Under the pieces are notes generated by a model. It did not search any database, had not been told where the DNA came from, and was given only the letters and a program-made list of their open reading frames with translations. The translations under genes were made by a program, and so were the position numbers. A DNA stretch of 64,000 nucleotides, from assembly GCA_964577955.1 (NCBI GenBank), contig CAZOAZ010000010.1, positions 62,001 to 126,000 of the forward strand, given 5' to 3'. Source of the stretch: CADEEX01 sp964577955. GTDB lineage: Bacteria > Acidobacteriota > Vicinamibacteria > Vicinamibacterales > CAVVIG01. This document shows positions 26,091 to 34,095 of the stretch, one piece after another. Position 1 is the stretch's first letter. Each line of letters starts with the position of its first letter.

Positions 26091-26555
26091 TACGGCGCCT
26101 TCGTCGCGCGCGGTTGCCTCCGCAGTTATGTGGTCGACGGCAAGGGGGTGGAGCGAATCGTTCAATTCGCCCCAGAGGACTGGTGGCTGACTGACATCGA
26201 GAGCCTGATGACCGGCAATCCGTCGCAGTATTTCGTCGAGGCGATCGAAGAGACCGACGTGCTGCTGATCGATCCGCCGTCGCATCAGAAACTGGTGCAG
26301 AACGTGCCCGGCTACGCGCGATCGATGCAGACCGGCCTGCAGAAGCACAACGCGGCGAAGGACAAGCGGATCGTCGGCACGCTGACGAGCACCGCGGAAG
26401 AGCGCTACGACGAGTTCCTCAAGACGTATCCGTCAATTGCGTTGCGGGTGCCGCAGTGGATGCTGGCGTCGTACCTGGGGATCTCGCCGGAGACGGTCAG
26501 CAGGATTCGGGCAAAGGCCGCGAAGAAACGCTCGCCCCCAGGCCCCAGCCTCTAG
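26091..26555 (+). pseudogene. N-terminally truncated Crp/Fnr-type regulator
   Basis: The frame reads YGAFVARGCLRSYVVDGKGV, then VQFAPEDWWLTDIESL and the DNA-binding helix-turn-helix VPQWMLASYLGISPETVSRI. These match cyclic-nucleotide-type regulators of the Crp/Fnr family from roughly residue 50 onward. No start codon or N-terminal beta strands precede it: an in-frame TGA lies at 26061 and the VOC remnant abuts it. A deletion that joined two neighbouring genes explains both losses. A short product from the GTG at 26130 is conceivable. Its stop shares a CTAG with the convergent gene. Confidence 0.7.
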
Positions 26556-26974
26556 TTCCCTACTCGGACCCAGCAGTCCCAGCGATCGCCGGCTTTCGAG
26601 GTGTTGCGGCGGCCGATCTCGAGGACCTGAAGCACGGTGCCCGGTTTGTATTCGCCGACCGTATCGGGGTTGCTGACCTGACGCTCGAACGGGCGCTGGC
26701 CCTGCGCGTCGGTCGTGCGAATCTGTTTGACGCTCGTCAACTGGATGCGATCGCCGACCTTGGGCACGATCTTCTGCGGGTCGGCGGGCGAGAACGCGAA
26801 GCCGGTCTCGCCCAGCCACCGATTCGGGGCGCCGGCGGTATCGGCCACGAGTCCGAGGTAGATCCAGTTCGCCGCCGCGCTTTGCGCGTAGCCGACCTTA
26901 CTGATTGCGCCCGCGACCAGCGGGCCGATCGCCAGCCCGAAGAACGCACGCCGCTTCATTCCCAGAGTGTTCAC
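26552..26974 (-). CDS. Exported SH3-like protein, unknown function
   Basis: The GTG at 26974 follows GAGG and gives 140 residues; an internal ATG (26959) is the alternative. A signal peptide is visible (MKRRAFFGLAIGPLVAGAIS, cleavage after YAQ). The mature part, ANWIYLGLVADTAGAP, PKVGDRIQLTSVKQIR, YKPGTVLQVLEIGRR and DRWDCWVRVG, looks like a small SH3-type beta barrel of the kind that binds wall or surface components. It starts 7 bp after the SnoaL gene and is probably cotranscribed. Its stop shares the palindromic CTAG with the Crp remnant on the other strand. Confidence 0.68.
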   Translation of the reverse strand: MNTLGMKRRAFFGLAIGPLVAGAISKVGYAQSAAANWIYLGLVADTAGAPNRWLGETGFAFSPADPQKIVPKVGDRIQLTSVKQIRTTDAQGQRPFERQVSNPDTVGEYKPGTVLQVLEIGRRNTSKAGDRWDCWVRVGN

Positions 26975-26981
26975 GTGAGCC

Positions 26982-27404
26982 TCAAATCGCCGGCTTCGCC
27001 TTGAGCAGTCCGATCTGCACCATCAAGCCGGTGAAGTCGTAAATCCGCCGTTCGTGGACGATCTTGCCGTCCTTCAGTTCGAAGAGCAGCACGCCGGGCA
27101 CTTGAAACGATTTCCCGGTCGGCGGCAGGCCAAGGAAGTCGCCGACGTCCTTTCCTTCCATCTTCACGACCACCGCCACGGCGTTGCCGTCGATGATGAC
27201 GGACTGCTGATGCACCTTGAGGTTCAGCGCCGTAAAGATATGACGCATCGCGTCCTCGATGGCCCGCTTTCCGGTGTGAGTACCGGCGCTGGGACTTTCG
27301 ACGACACAGTCATCGGCGTAGTCGCGCAGCAACGTCGGAACATCCTGCCGCAGCATTGCTGAACGGCGGCGCTCGAACATCGCTTCAGTCACTTCATGAG
27401 TCAT
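26982..27404 (-). CDS. SnoaL/NTF2-like protein
   Basis: The ATG at 27404 is preceded by GGGAGG, giving 140 residues (MTHEVTEAMFERRRSAMLRQ). The cone-shaped NTF2 fold is evident: VPTLLRDYADDCVVESPSAG, AIEDAMRHIFTALN, AVVVKMEGKDVGDFLGLPPT, and VLLFELKDGKIVHERRIYDF. The phrase GLPPTGKSF followed by the KDGKI strand is typical of SnoaL-type ester cyclases and related proteins of unknown substrate. It heads a two-gene unit with the exported SH3-like protein. Confidence 0.8.
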   Translation of the reverse strand: MTHEVTEAMFERRRSAMLRQDVPTLLRDYADDCVVESPSAGTHTGKRAIEDAMRHIFTALNLKVHQQSVIIDGNAVAVVVKMEGKDVGDFLGLPPTGKSFQVPGVLLFELKDGKIVHERRIYDFTGLMVQIGLLKAKPAI

Positions 27405-27447
27405 CGCGACCTCCCGTCCGATCCGCAGGCGTCTGTGCGGTGGCGCA

Positions 27448-27906
27448 TTATAGCGGGCGGCGGCGGCCGTCCACCCACATCCGCGGGCCCGGACCGCCCC
27501 GCGCGAGCCGATCGCCAGGATTCGAGAGATAGCATCGATCGAGCGACAGACAGCCACAGCCGATGCACTCGGTCAGACCCGCCTTCAGCCGCTCCAGTTC
27601 ATTGATCCGTTCGTGAATCCGCCTGGTCCAGCCGCTCGAGAGCTTGGCCCAATCACTCCGTTCGGGAACCCGGTTGCGCGGCAGCCTGGCGAGTTCGGCG
27701 CGCACTTCCTCCAGCGACAACCCGACTTTCTGCGCGAAGACGATGAACGCGACGCGCCGGATCACCGATCGCGGGTAGCGGCGGTGACCGGCGTCGGTCC
27801 GCTCCGCGTGGATCAGTCCCTGTTCTTCGTAGAAACGCAGCGCCGAGGTCGCCACACCGCTGCGTTCGGCGACCGCGCCAATGGTCAAGGCGTCGTCCAT
27901 GTCCAT
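27448..27906 (-). CDS. soxR: Redox-sensing MerR-family activator SoxR
   Basis: The 152-residue protein has an N-terminal MerR winged helix (LTIGAVAERSGVATSALRFY), a dimerisation helix, and the [2Fe-2S] cluster motif CIGCGCLSLDRC. Its cysteines at 114, 117, 119 and 125 have the same spacing as E. coli SoxR. Oxidation of the cluster by redox-cycling compounds or nitric oxide should turn it into an activator. It diverges from the SDR gene, and the gap holds a perfect SoxR-type palindrome, so the SDR-QueA-like unit is the likely target, probably together with autoregulation. The tail is rich in Arg and Gly. Confidence 0.92.
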   Translation of the reverse strand: MDMDDALTIGAVAERSGVATSALRFYEEQGLIHAERTDAGHRRYPRSVIRRVAFIVFAQKVGLSLEEVRAELARLPRNRVPERSDWAKLSSGWTRRIHERINELERLKAGLTECIGCGCLSLDRCYLSNPGDRLARGGPGPRMWVDGRRRPL

Positions 27907-27931
27907 GACCGCAGTCTGCCGAATTTCACGC

Positions 27932-27956
27932 TTGACTTCAAGTGCACTTGAACATC
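27932..27956 (+). promoter_or_regulatory. SoxR operator within a long-spacer promoter
   Basis: TTCAAGTGCACTTGAA (27937-27952) is a perfect palindrome close to the E. coli SoxR box, from memory CCTCAAGTTAACTTGAGG. It overlaps a TTGACT -35 hexamer at 27932-27937. A spacer of about 19 bases would place -10 at 27957-27962 (GATGCT). Long spacers are characteristic of promoters activated by MerR-family proteins. The box sits 25 bases from the soxR start and 58 from the SDR start. Confidence 0.82.
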
Positions 27957-27973
27957 GATGCTCTTCGGTGGCG

Positions 27974-27989
27974 TCCGGCTTTAGCCGGA
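27974..27989. repeat. REP-like palindrome, TCCGGC type
   Basis: TCCGGC, TTTA and GCCGGA lie in the leader of the SDR gene, with GGTGGCG before and TTAC after. The copy at 31069-31084 with its flanks is the exact reverse complement. Confidence 0.7.
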
Positions 27990-28010
27990 TTACACGAAGG
28001 AGTGATCTTG

Positions 28011-28739
28011 ATGAGTCTGGAAAAGAAAGTCGCCGTTGTCACCGGCGCCAGCCGGGGACTTGGAGCGGTCATCGCGCGCGTCCTGGCGGAGCGCGGCTAC
28101 GACCTGGTGCTGGGCGCGCGCCATGCGCCGGATTTGATCACGGTTGCGGGCGAGCTGGTCACGCCCGGACGTCAGGTCGTGCCGGTCGACGGGGACATCG
28201 CGGACGCGGCGGTGCGCGGCCGGCTGATCGACGCGGCGCGATCGCTCGGCGGGCTGGACCTGCTGGTCAACAACGCGTCCGAGCTGGGACCGATCGGTCC
28301 GCTGCTGTCGTTCGACGTGACGCGTCTCGGACGCTTGTTCCCCGTCAACGCGGCCGCGCCGTTGTTTCTGATTCAGTCAGCGGTGCCGCTGCTCACGAAG
28401 CGCCGCGGCCTCATCGTCAACATCACGAGCGATGCGGCGACGCACGCCTACGCCGGCTGGGGTCCGTACGCGGCGAGCAAGGCCGCGTTCGAAGCCATCA
28501 CGAGAACGCTGGCGGTGGAGCTGAAGGACCTGGGCGTCTCGGCCGTGCTCGTGGATCCGGGCGACATGCGAACACGCATGCATCAGGAGGCCTTTGCCGG
28601 AGAAGACATTTCGGATCGGCCGCTGCCGGACATCACCATTCCGTTCTGGAACTGGCTGATCGGCCAGCAGCCGGACGATCTTCGCGGCGAACGACTCGAG
28701 GCTCAACGGAAGGACGCGCCATGGCTGCAGCCCGCGTAG
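28011..28739 (+). CDS. Short-chain dehydrogenase/reductase
   Basis: The ATG at 28011 follows AGGAG; the product has 242 residues. Cofactor site TGASRGLG (11-18), structural NNAS (88-91), catalytic Ser140 in VNITSDAAT, and Tyr153/Lys157 in YAASK are all present, so it should be an active NAD(P)-dependent classical SDR. Substrate is not predictable. Its 3' end overlaps the QueA-like gene by 19 bases, a tight translational coupling. The promoter region carries a SoxR box and a REP-like palindrome, pointing to induction by redox stress. Confidence 0.92.
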   Translation: MSLEKKVAVVTGASRGLGAVIARVLAERGYDLVLGARHAPDLITVAGELVTPGRQVVPVDGDIADAAVRGRLIDAARSLGGLDLLVNNASELGPIGPLLSFDVTRLGRLFPVNAAAPLFLIQSAVPLLTKRRGLIVNITSDAATHAYAGWGPYAASKAAFEAITRTLAVELKDLGVSAVLVDPGDMRTRMHQEAFAGEDISDRPLPDITIPFWNWLIGQQPDDLRGERLEAQRKDAPWLQPA

Positions 28740-29854
28740 CCGGAGAGTTGCCGCCGCTGGAGGCGCCACGCGAAGCTGGCGAGCCACCTGAAGCCCGCGG
28801 CTTGCGCCGAGACGAAGTGCGGCTCCTCGTCTCCGACCTCGAACACGATCGGATCGTCCACGAGCGTTTCTACGATCTGCCACGGTGGCTCTCGCCAGGC
28901 GATGTTCTGGTCGTCAACACCAGCGCCACCGTCAACGCCGCGCTCCCGGCACGGCCACGCGCGGGCGATTCGTGCGAGCTCCATCTGTCGACGATGCTTC
29001 CCGGCAATTTCTGGGTCGTGGAACTCCGAGAGCAGGGACCGGTGGCATCGTTGCCGTCTCGCCGCGCCCACGCCGGAATGACGCTCGAGCTTCCCGCCAC
29101 AGGATCTGCGACGCTCCTCGCTCCATACCCGATGACGGCTGGTCTCGCGACGCCGTCGCGACTCTGGATGGCCGCGCTCGAATTGCCGCTGGCGCTTGCT
29201 GCGTATCTGGAGGCGTACGGGTTTGCGATTCGGTACAGCTACGTCAAAGACTCCTGGCCGTTGACGGCCTATCAGACGGTCTTCGCCAGCGAACCGGGCA
29301 GCGCTGAAATGCCTTCTGCCGGACGGCCGTTCACGCCAGAGCTGGTCACGCGGCTCGTGGCGCAAGGGATTGAGATCGTGCCCATCCTGTTGCACACCGG
29401 CGTGGCCAGTCAGGAGGATCACGAGCCGCCGTACGAGGAGTTCTACCGCGTGCCCGTTCCGAGTGCTGAGCGGATCACGGCGGCGAGACGACGCGGCCAC
29501 CGAATCATTGCGGTTGGGACGACCGTGGTGCGCGCGCTCGAGACCTTGACCGATGAGCGCGGCGTCACGTCACCCGGCCAGGGCTGGACGAACCTCGTGG
29601 TCACACCTGGCCACCACCTGCGATCGGTGTCCTCGATCATCAGCGGCCTGCACGAACCCAAGGCCACACACCTGACGATCCTGGAACGCGTCGCGAACGT
29701 CAGCGGCCCGCCACCGGGACATCTCGGACGTGCCTACGAAGCGGCGCGTCGGCAGGGCTATCTCTGCCACGAATTCGGAGACTCGCATCTGATCCTGGGC
29801 ACGCGTGTGGAGGGCAGGACACCGTGTCCGCCGAGCGCGTCGAGTTCGCGCTAA
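28721..29854 (+). CDS. QueA-like protein (S-adenosylmethionine:tRNA ribosyltransferase-isomerase family), non-canonical
   Basis: The start at 28721 lies inside the end of the SDR gene. The 377-residue protein shows the family frame DLPRWLSPGDVLVVNTSATV, VPILLHTGV, EEFYRVP and AVGTTVVRALETL. Several QueA signatures differ: the N-terminus is PPEARGLRRDEVRLLVSD rather than the usual start, and the late DGLITNFHLPxSTLL motif appears as SSIISGLHEPKATHLTIL. Genuine QueA inserts the epoxycyclopentane of queuosine in tRNA. This subgroup resembles, from memory, actinobacterial paralogues of unknown role. No tgt or queC-type genes are adjacent. Confidence 0.75.
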   Translation: MAAARVAGELPPLEAPREAGEPPEARGLRRDEVRLLVSDLEHDRIVHERFYDLPRWLSPGDVLVVNTSATVNAALPARPRAGDSCELHLSTMLPGNFWVVELREQGPVASLPSRRAHAGMTLELPATGSATLLAPYPMTAGLATPSRLWMAALELPLALAAYLEAYGFAIRYSYVKDSWPLTAYQTVFASEPGSAEMPSAGRPFTPELVTRLVAQGIEIVPILLHTGVASQEDHEPPYEEFYRVPVPSAERITAARRRGHRIIAVGTTVVRALETLTDERGVTSPGQGWTNLVVTPGHHLRSVSSIISGLHEPKATHLTILERVANVSGPPPGHLGRAYEAARRQGYLCHEFGDSHLILGTRVEGRTPCPPSASSSR

Positions 29855-29885
29855 GGAATGCCGGTTCCCTGTTATCCTCCACGTC

Positions 29886-31055
29886 GTGTTTCAGTTGCGG
29901 GTTCACTTCTACGGCACGCAAGGCAGCGGATCGATTTTTCCGTCGCGCGCCGAACGCCAGGCCTTTGAAACGCGCGCGCGCAATCAACTGCTGACGGCCG
30001 TCTTTGCCGACATTGCGCGCCATGCTGACGCCAAGGGTCATCTCGCCTGCACAATCGACGAGCTTCTCGGCGGGCCCGTGTCGGACAAAGCGCTGGAGCA
30101 CTACGCCAGCCGGTTCGACCTGCCGGAGCCGCGCGTCTACGGCGGCCTGACGACCTGCGTCCGCATCGAAACGGCCGACGGCTTCGACATCGTGCTCGAC
30201 TGCGGCAGCGGCTTCCGTCCGTGCGCGCGCGATCTCCAAGCCAAGTGGGGCGCCCGGGGCGAGCGCCATTTGTATCTCTTCGGTTCGCACAGCCATCTCG
30301 ATCACACGGAAGGCTTCGACCAGGCGGCGGTGTGTTTCGACCCGCGCAATCATCTGCACATCTACGGCAACCGCCAGTTCCTACGTGCGCTCGATTTCAA
30401 TCTCGGGATCTTCTCGCGCGAGGTCGCGGAAGGCGTGCAAGGCGTCCAGACGCCGATCTTCTACGGCGTCATGCCGGCGAAATTTCACGCGATTGAGATT
30501 CGCGACGGAGCAGACGACCGCGGCGGTGCCCCGGTGCCGAACGCGGCGCAGCATGATCTGGGGACGCCAATCCGTCTTGGACAGACGACCATCACGCCGT
30601 TCGAAGTGTTCCACCCGGCGCCCTGTCTCGCCTACCGCGTCGAGCACGGCGGCCGCGTCTTCGTGTTCTGCACCGACCACGAACTCCGGCACGGCACCGA
30701 TCCCCGCCATCCCGACGAGCGGATCAGCCGCGAAGCCGAGGCGCGGCTCGTGGCCCATGCGACGGGCGCCGATCTGCTCTACCGCGACGGCCAGTATTTG
30801 CGCGCCGAGTACGACGGCGTCATGGGTATTGGCGGCAGCGGACCGGTGTCCCGTGTCGGGTGGGGCCACAGCTGCATCGAGGACGTGGTCGACATGGCCG
30901 ACGCCTGCGGCATTCATCACACGCTGATCGGTCACCACGATCCAAACCGTGAATGGTCGGAGCGCAACTGGCTCGACGAGTCGATGGTGCGGCGATCGGC
31001 CAACGCGAAGGGAAGGATCGAATTCGCGCGGACCGATACGGTGTTTGATTTGTAG
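29886..31055 (+). CDS. Metallo-beta-lactamase-fold hydrolase
   Basis: Reading from the GTG at 29886 gives 389 residues starting MFQLRVHFYGTQGSGSIFPS, the usual opening strand and GS loop of the fold. The metal motif SHSHLDH has His135, His137, Asp139 and His140; further ligands are likely in VFVFCTDHE and LIGHHDPNREW. The insertion at 22-80 (FADIARHADAKGHLACTIDE) is larger than in RNase Z-type enzymes. It may be a phosphodiesterase or lactonase-like enzyme. The gene follows the QueA-like gene by 31 bp, so it may extend the SoxR-linked unit. Confidence 0.8.
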   Translation: MFQLRVHFYGTQGSGSIFPSRAERQAFETRARNQLLTAVFADIARHADAKGHLACTIDELLGGPVSDKALEHYASRFDLPEPRVYGGLTTCVRIETADGFDIVLDCGSGFRPCARDLQAKWGARGERHLYLFGSHSHLDHTEGFDQAAVCFDPRNHLHIYGNRQFLRALDFNLGIFSREVAEGVQGVQTPIFYGVMPAKFHAIEIRDGADDRGGAPVPNAAQHDLGTPIRLGQTTITPFEVFHPAPCLAYRVEHGGRVFVFCTDHELRHGTDPRHPDERISREAEARLVAHATGADLLYRDGQYLRAEYDGVMGIGGSGPVSRVGWGHSCIEDVVDMADACGIHHTLIGHHDPNREWSERNWLDESMVRRSANAKGRIEFARTDTVFDL

Positions 31056-31068
31056 GGGAATCGAGTAA

Positions 31069-31084
31069 TCCGGCTAAAGCCGGA
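31069..31084. repeat. REP-like palindrome, reverse copy
   Basis: TCCGGC, TAAA and GCCGGA, preceded by GTAA and followed by CGCCACC, form the exact reverse complement of the element at 27974 with its flanks. It lies between two convergent genes. Confidence 0.7.
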
Positions 31085-31092
31085 CGCCACCG

Positions 31093-31581
31093 CTATATCG
31101 TGGCCGCCAGGCGCAAGAACGCTTCCTCGACGCCTTCGCCGGTCTTCGCGCTTGCCGGCTGAATGGCCTTTGCGCCGAGCACACCCAACGCAGCATCACC
31201 CGGCGAAATCTTCCGCGCTTCCACCAGATCCATCTTGTTGACGACGAGAACGCTGGGCAGCGCGCCGATGTCGCGCGCGACCTGCTCGGCGAGGTCGTGC
31301 GCGGTCGCGATGGTTTCAGGACGGGTCGCGTCGACGACCAGCAGATAGCCGGCCGCGCCGCGGACGTACGAGCTCGGGACCGAGAAATGCTCCTCGGCGC
31401 CGGCGATGTCCCAGAGCATCAGCGTCAGCGCCTGATCGCCGAAAGTCACCGCCTTCTTGTCGACCTTCACGCCGATGGTCGTCAGGTATTTCTCGTCGAA
31501 AAGGCTCTCGACGAAGCGGCGGACCAGGCTGGTCTTGCCGACTCCGGACGCGCCCAGCAGGCAGATCTTCTTCTGTATCAC
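31093..31581 (-). CDS. Ras-like small GTPase lacking the switch-II glutamine
   Basis: The 162-residue protein has all five G motifs: P-loop GASGVGKTS (10-18), switch-I threonines TTIG (34-37), WDIAG (57-61), NKMD (115-118) and SAK (144-146). The residue matching the catalytic Gln61 of Ras is Ala62, so intrinsic hydrolysis is expected to be slow, or to use a residue from a partner. There is no lipid-anchor motif. It is clearly paralogous to the GTPase at 34092, with the motifs at the same positions. It is divergent from the coiled-coil/OmpA operon, only 170 bp away. It fits the prokaryotic Ras-like (Rup/MglA-type) group. Confidence 0.93.
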   Translation of the reverse strand: MIQKKICLLGASGVGKTSLVRRFVESLFDEKYLTTIGVKVDKKAVTFGDQALTLMLWDIAGAEEHFSVPSSYVRGAAGYLLVVDATRPETIATAHDLAEQVARDIGALPSVLVVNKMDLVEARKISPGDAALGVLGAKAIQPASAKTGEGVEEAFLRLAATI

Positions 31582-31751
31582 GGAGTTTGGGATTATACGG
31601 CGCGCGCGTCCGCGGCTGATGGGCCTCGGAGGCCGTGTGATAGCCTAGCCCCACTATGGGGGCTACAGCCCGCGCCCGCCGCCGCATCCAACCCGTGAAG
31701 CCAGGTAAGAAACCGGTGCCTCCTTCGTCCAGAGAAAGGTCCGTCGCAGTC

Positions 31752-32345
31752 ATGAAGAACCAACCCTCGTCCCCGACCAAACCCGATGGACAGTCGAACG
31801 GCGCCGCCGAGGATCTCGGCGGCGGCAATCTCGACAAAGTCCGCGACATCCTCTTCGGCAACCAGATCCGCGACAGCGACCGCCGCTTCCAGCGGCTCGA
31901 GGAGCGTCTGGCGCAGGACACGAACGAACTGAAGGAGGAAGTCCGGAAGCGGCTGTCGATGCTGGAGCAGTTCGTCAAGCAGGAGCTCGAATCGCTGGCG
32001 GAACGCATCAGCTCCGAGCAGCAGGAACGGACGGATTCGACAAAGGACCTGTCGCGCGAGCTTCGCGAGATGGGCAAGGCTTTTGAGAAGAAGGCGGGAC
32101 AGCTCGAGGACCACACCGGCAAGGTGCAGCGTGAGCTGCGGCAGCAGCTCCTCGAGCAGCAGCATGGCCTGCGCGAAGAAATCCAGAAGCGCGTGGACGA
32201 AATCCTGGCGCGGCTGACCCGCGAGGCGACCGAGATCCGCAGCGACAAGCTCGATCGCACGATGCTCTCGGCGTTGCTGACGGAAGTGGCGATGCGCCTG
32301 ACCAACGAGTTGACGCTGCCGAAACTGGGCGGCGAGCGTGCCTGA
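31752..32345 (+). CDS. Coiled-coil protein of the GTPase cassette
   Basis: I chose the ATG at 31752, although the frame is open back to 31656. The 197-residue product has a polar N-terminus (MKNQPSSPTKPDGQSNGAAE) and then almost entirely charged helix with heptad-like Leu spacing: RRFQRLEERLAQDTNELKEE, LREMGKAFEKKAGQLEDHTG and QQHGLREEIQKRVDEILARL. It ends with a hydrophobic helix, MLSALLTEVAMRLTNELTLP. It may act as a scaffold or spacer. Its last 8 bases overlap the OmpA-type gene. No family name is recognised. Confidence 0.8.
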   Translation: MKNQPSSPTKPDGQSNGAAEDLGGGNLDKVRDILFGNQIRDSDRRFQRLEERLAQDTNELKEEVRKRLSMLEQFVKQELESLAERISSEQQERTDSTKDLSRELREMGKAFEKKAGQLEDHTGKVQRELRQQLLEQQHGLREEIQKRVDEILARLTREATEIRSDKLDRTMLSALLTEVAMRLTNELTLPKLGGERA

Positions 32346-34095
32346 CGCCCGGCCCGGCCCGCTGGCCGGGACCGGTCCGCACGGCCACGGCGAGGAGCTC
32401 GACGAACTCCAGGAGCTGCTGATTGGTCCGGAGCGAGCGCGGCTCTCCGCGCTCGAGGAACGTCTCGACGATCGCGAAGAGCGCCGCAAGGAACTCGGCG
32501 AAATCCTGCCTGGCGCGCTGCTCGAGCACGCGCTCGATCCGCGGCTCGCCCGGGCGCTGGCGCCGGGCGTCGAACGGGCGATCACAACCTCGGTCCGCCA
32601 GAATCCGGCGCCGCTCGCCGACGCGCTGTTCCCGGTCATGGGCCCGGCAATCCGCAAGGCCGTGGCCGCGGCGCTGGCCTCGATGGTCGACAGCCTCAAT
32701 CGCACGCTGGAGCTGAGCGTCTCGGCCCGTTCGATCGGCTGGCGGCTCGAGGCGATGAAGTCGGGCAAGTCGTTCGCCGAAATCGTCCTCACCCACACGC
32801 TGCTCTACCGCGTCGAACAGGTGTTCCTCATCGAAACCGCGAGTGGCCTGCTGCTCCAGCACGTGCACCACGAAGACGACGTCCGCGATGCCGACATGGT
32901 GTCCGGCATGCTCACCGCGATCCGCGACTTCGTGCACGACTCGTTTCGTCTCGGCAAGAGCGAGAATCTCGAGGCGTTGAAGGTCGGCGAGCTCTCCGTC
33001 TGGATCGAGCAGGGACCGCGCGCGGTCGTGGCCGCGGTGATTCGCGGCGAAGCGCCGCTTTCGTTCCGTGAACGTCTGCAGTCCGCCGTCGAGACCATCC
33101 ATCTGGAATTCTCCGAGACGCTCGAGCGCTTCAACGGCGACGCGGCGCCGTTCGACGCTGCCCGTCCGGTGCTCGAAACCTGCTTCCACACCGAGTACCG
33201 CAGCAGCGAAAAGCGCCCGAAGCGCGGCGCCTGGATTCTCGGCGCCGCAGTCGTCACCGCACTGGCGATCTGGCTCGCGTTCGTCGTCCGGGATCGCTGG
33301 CGCTGGAACAACTACCTCACTGCGCTGAAATCCGAGCCGGGAATCGTCGTGGTCTCGTCCGGCAGGAGCGACGGACGATTCGTCGTGACCGGCCTGCGCG
33401 ATCCGCTGGCCAAGGATCCGGCGGAGCTGCTGCGGCAATCACCGCTGCCGCCAGGTGATGTGGCGGCACAGTGGGAATCGTTTTATGCGTCGACGCCCGA
33501 TCTGGCGCTGGCGCGCGCCAGACAGGTCCTCGCGCCGCCGCCGGGCGTGACGTTGAACCTGACGGGCGGCACCCTGGCCGTGGCCGGCAACGCGCCGCCG
33601 GCATGGCTCGCCGATGCGCAGCGGCTGTCGCTGCTGATTCCAGGCGTCACGCGGCTCGACGCGTCGGCCGCGGTCGATGCACAGGTGGCCGCTGCCGTGA
33701 GGCGCGTGGAATCGCTGACACCGCTCTTCGTCAAAGGGCAGTCGCAACTGGCGCCCGGGCAGCAGGACGTCGTCGCGCAACTGGCGGCCGCGGCGACCGC
33801 GCTTCAGTCGATCGCGACGACCGGCAACCGCCGGTTCACGCTTGATGTCGTCGGCCACACCGACGCCGATGGCGCCGCCGAGGCCAACCTGCCGCTCAGC
33901 CGCGCCCGCGCCGAACAGATCCGCACCGCGCTCGTCGCCGCCGGACACGACCGGCTCGAGATCATCAGCACCGGCGTCGGCAGCAACGACCCCGCGGTCG
34001 AGTCCGTCAGGGAAGCCGACAAACAACGCAACCGCCGTGTCACCGTTCACGTCAAGCCAGCCGACGCTCCGGCGCCAGGAAGCTCCCGTCCATGA
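32338..34095 (+). CDS. Membrane protein with longin-like cytosolic region and periplasmic OmpA domain
   Basis: Starting at a GTG that overlaps the coiled-coil gene, the 585 residues show helical cytosolic segments (20-150), then an alpha/beta region at about 159-260 (VEQVFLIETASGLLLQHVHH, MLTAIRDFVHDSF, LKVGELSVWIEQGP, AVVAAVIRGEAP). Its strand order resembles longin or roadblock domains that bind small GTPases. Basic residues (KRPKRG) precede one membrane helix at 299-317. The periplasmic part has a BON-like stretch and an OmpA peptidoglycan-binding domain at about 455-575 (LDVVGHTDADGAAEANLPLS, RNRRVTVHV). The stop overlaps the GTPase start by ATGA. It looks like an inner-membrane link between a GTP switch and the wall. 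Confidence 0.85.
   Translation: MPDARPGPLAGTGPHGHGEELDELQELLIGPERARLSALEERLDDREERRKELGEILPGALLEHALDPRLARALAPGVERAITTSVRQNPAPLADALFPVMGPAIRKAVAAALASMVDSLNRTLELSVSARSIGWRLEAMKSGKSFAEIVLTHTLLYRVEQVFLIETASGLLLQHVHHEDDVRDADMVSGMLTAIRDFVHDSFRLGKSENLEALKVGELSVWIEQGPRAVVAAVIRGEAPLSFRERLQSAVETIHLEFSETLERFNGDAAPFDAARPVLETCFHTEYRSSEKRPKRGAWILGAAVVTALAIWLAFVVRDRWRWNNYLTALKSEPGIVVVSSGRSDGRFVVTGLRDPLAKDPAELLRQSPLPPGDVAAQWESFYASTPDLALARARQVLAPPPGVTLNLTGGTLAVAGNAPPAWLADAQRLSLLIPGVTRLDASAAVDAQVAAAVRRVESLTPLFVKGQSQLAPGQQDVVAQLAAAATALQSIATTGNRRFTLDVVGHTDADGAAEANLPLSRARAEQIRTALVAAGHDRLEIISTGVGSNDPAVESVREADKQRNRRVTVHVKPADAPAPGSSRP

Noticed and set aside
25694..26194. Intact VOC gene starting inside the MITE
   Set aside because: The apparent start is in the mobile element and the real VOC start is in another frame. 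The frame then runs on into Crp sequence.
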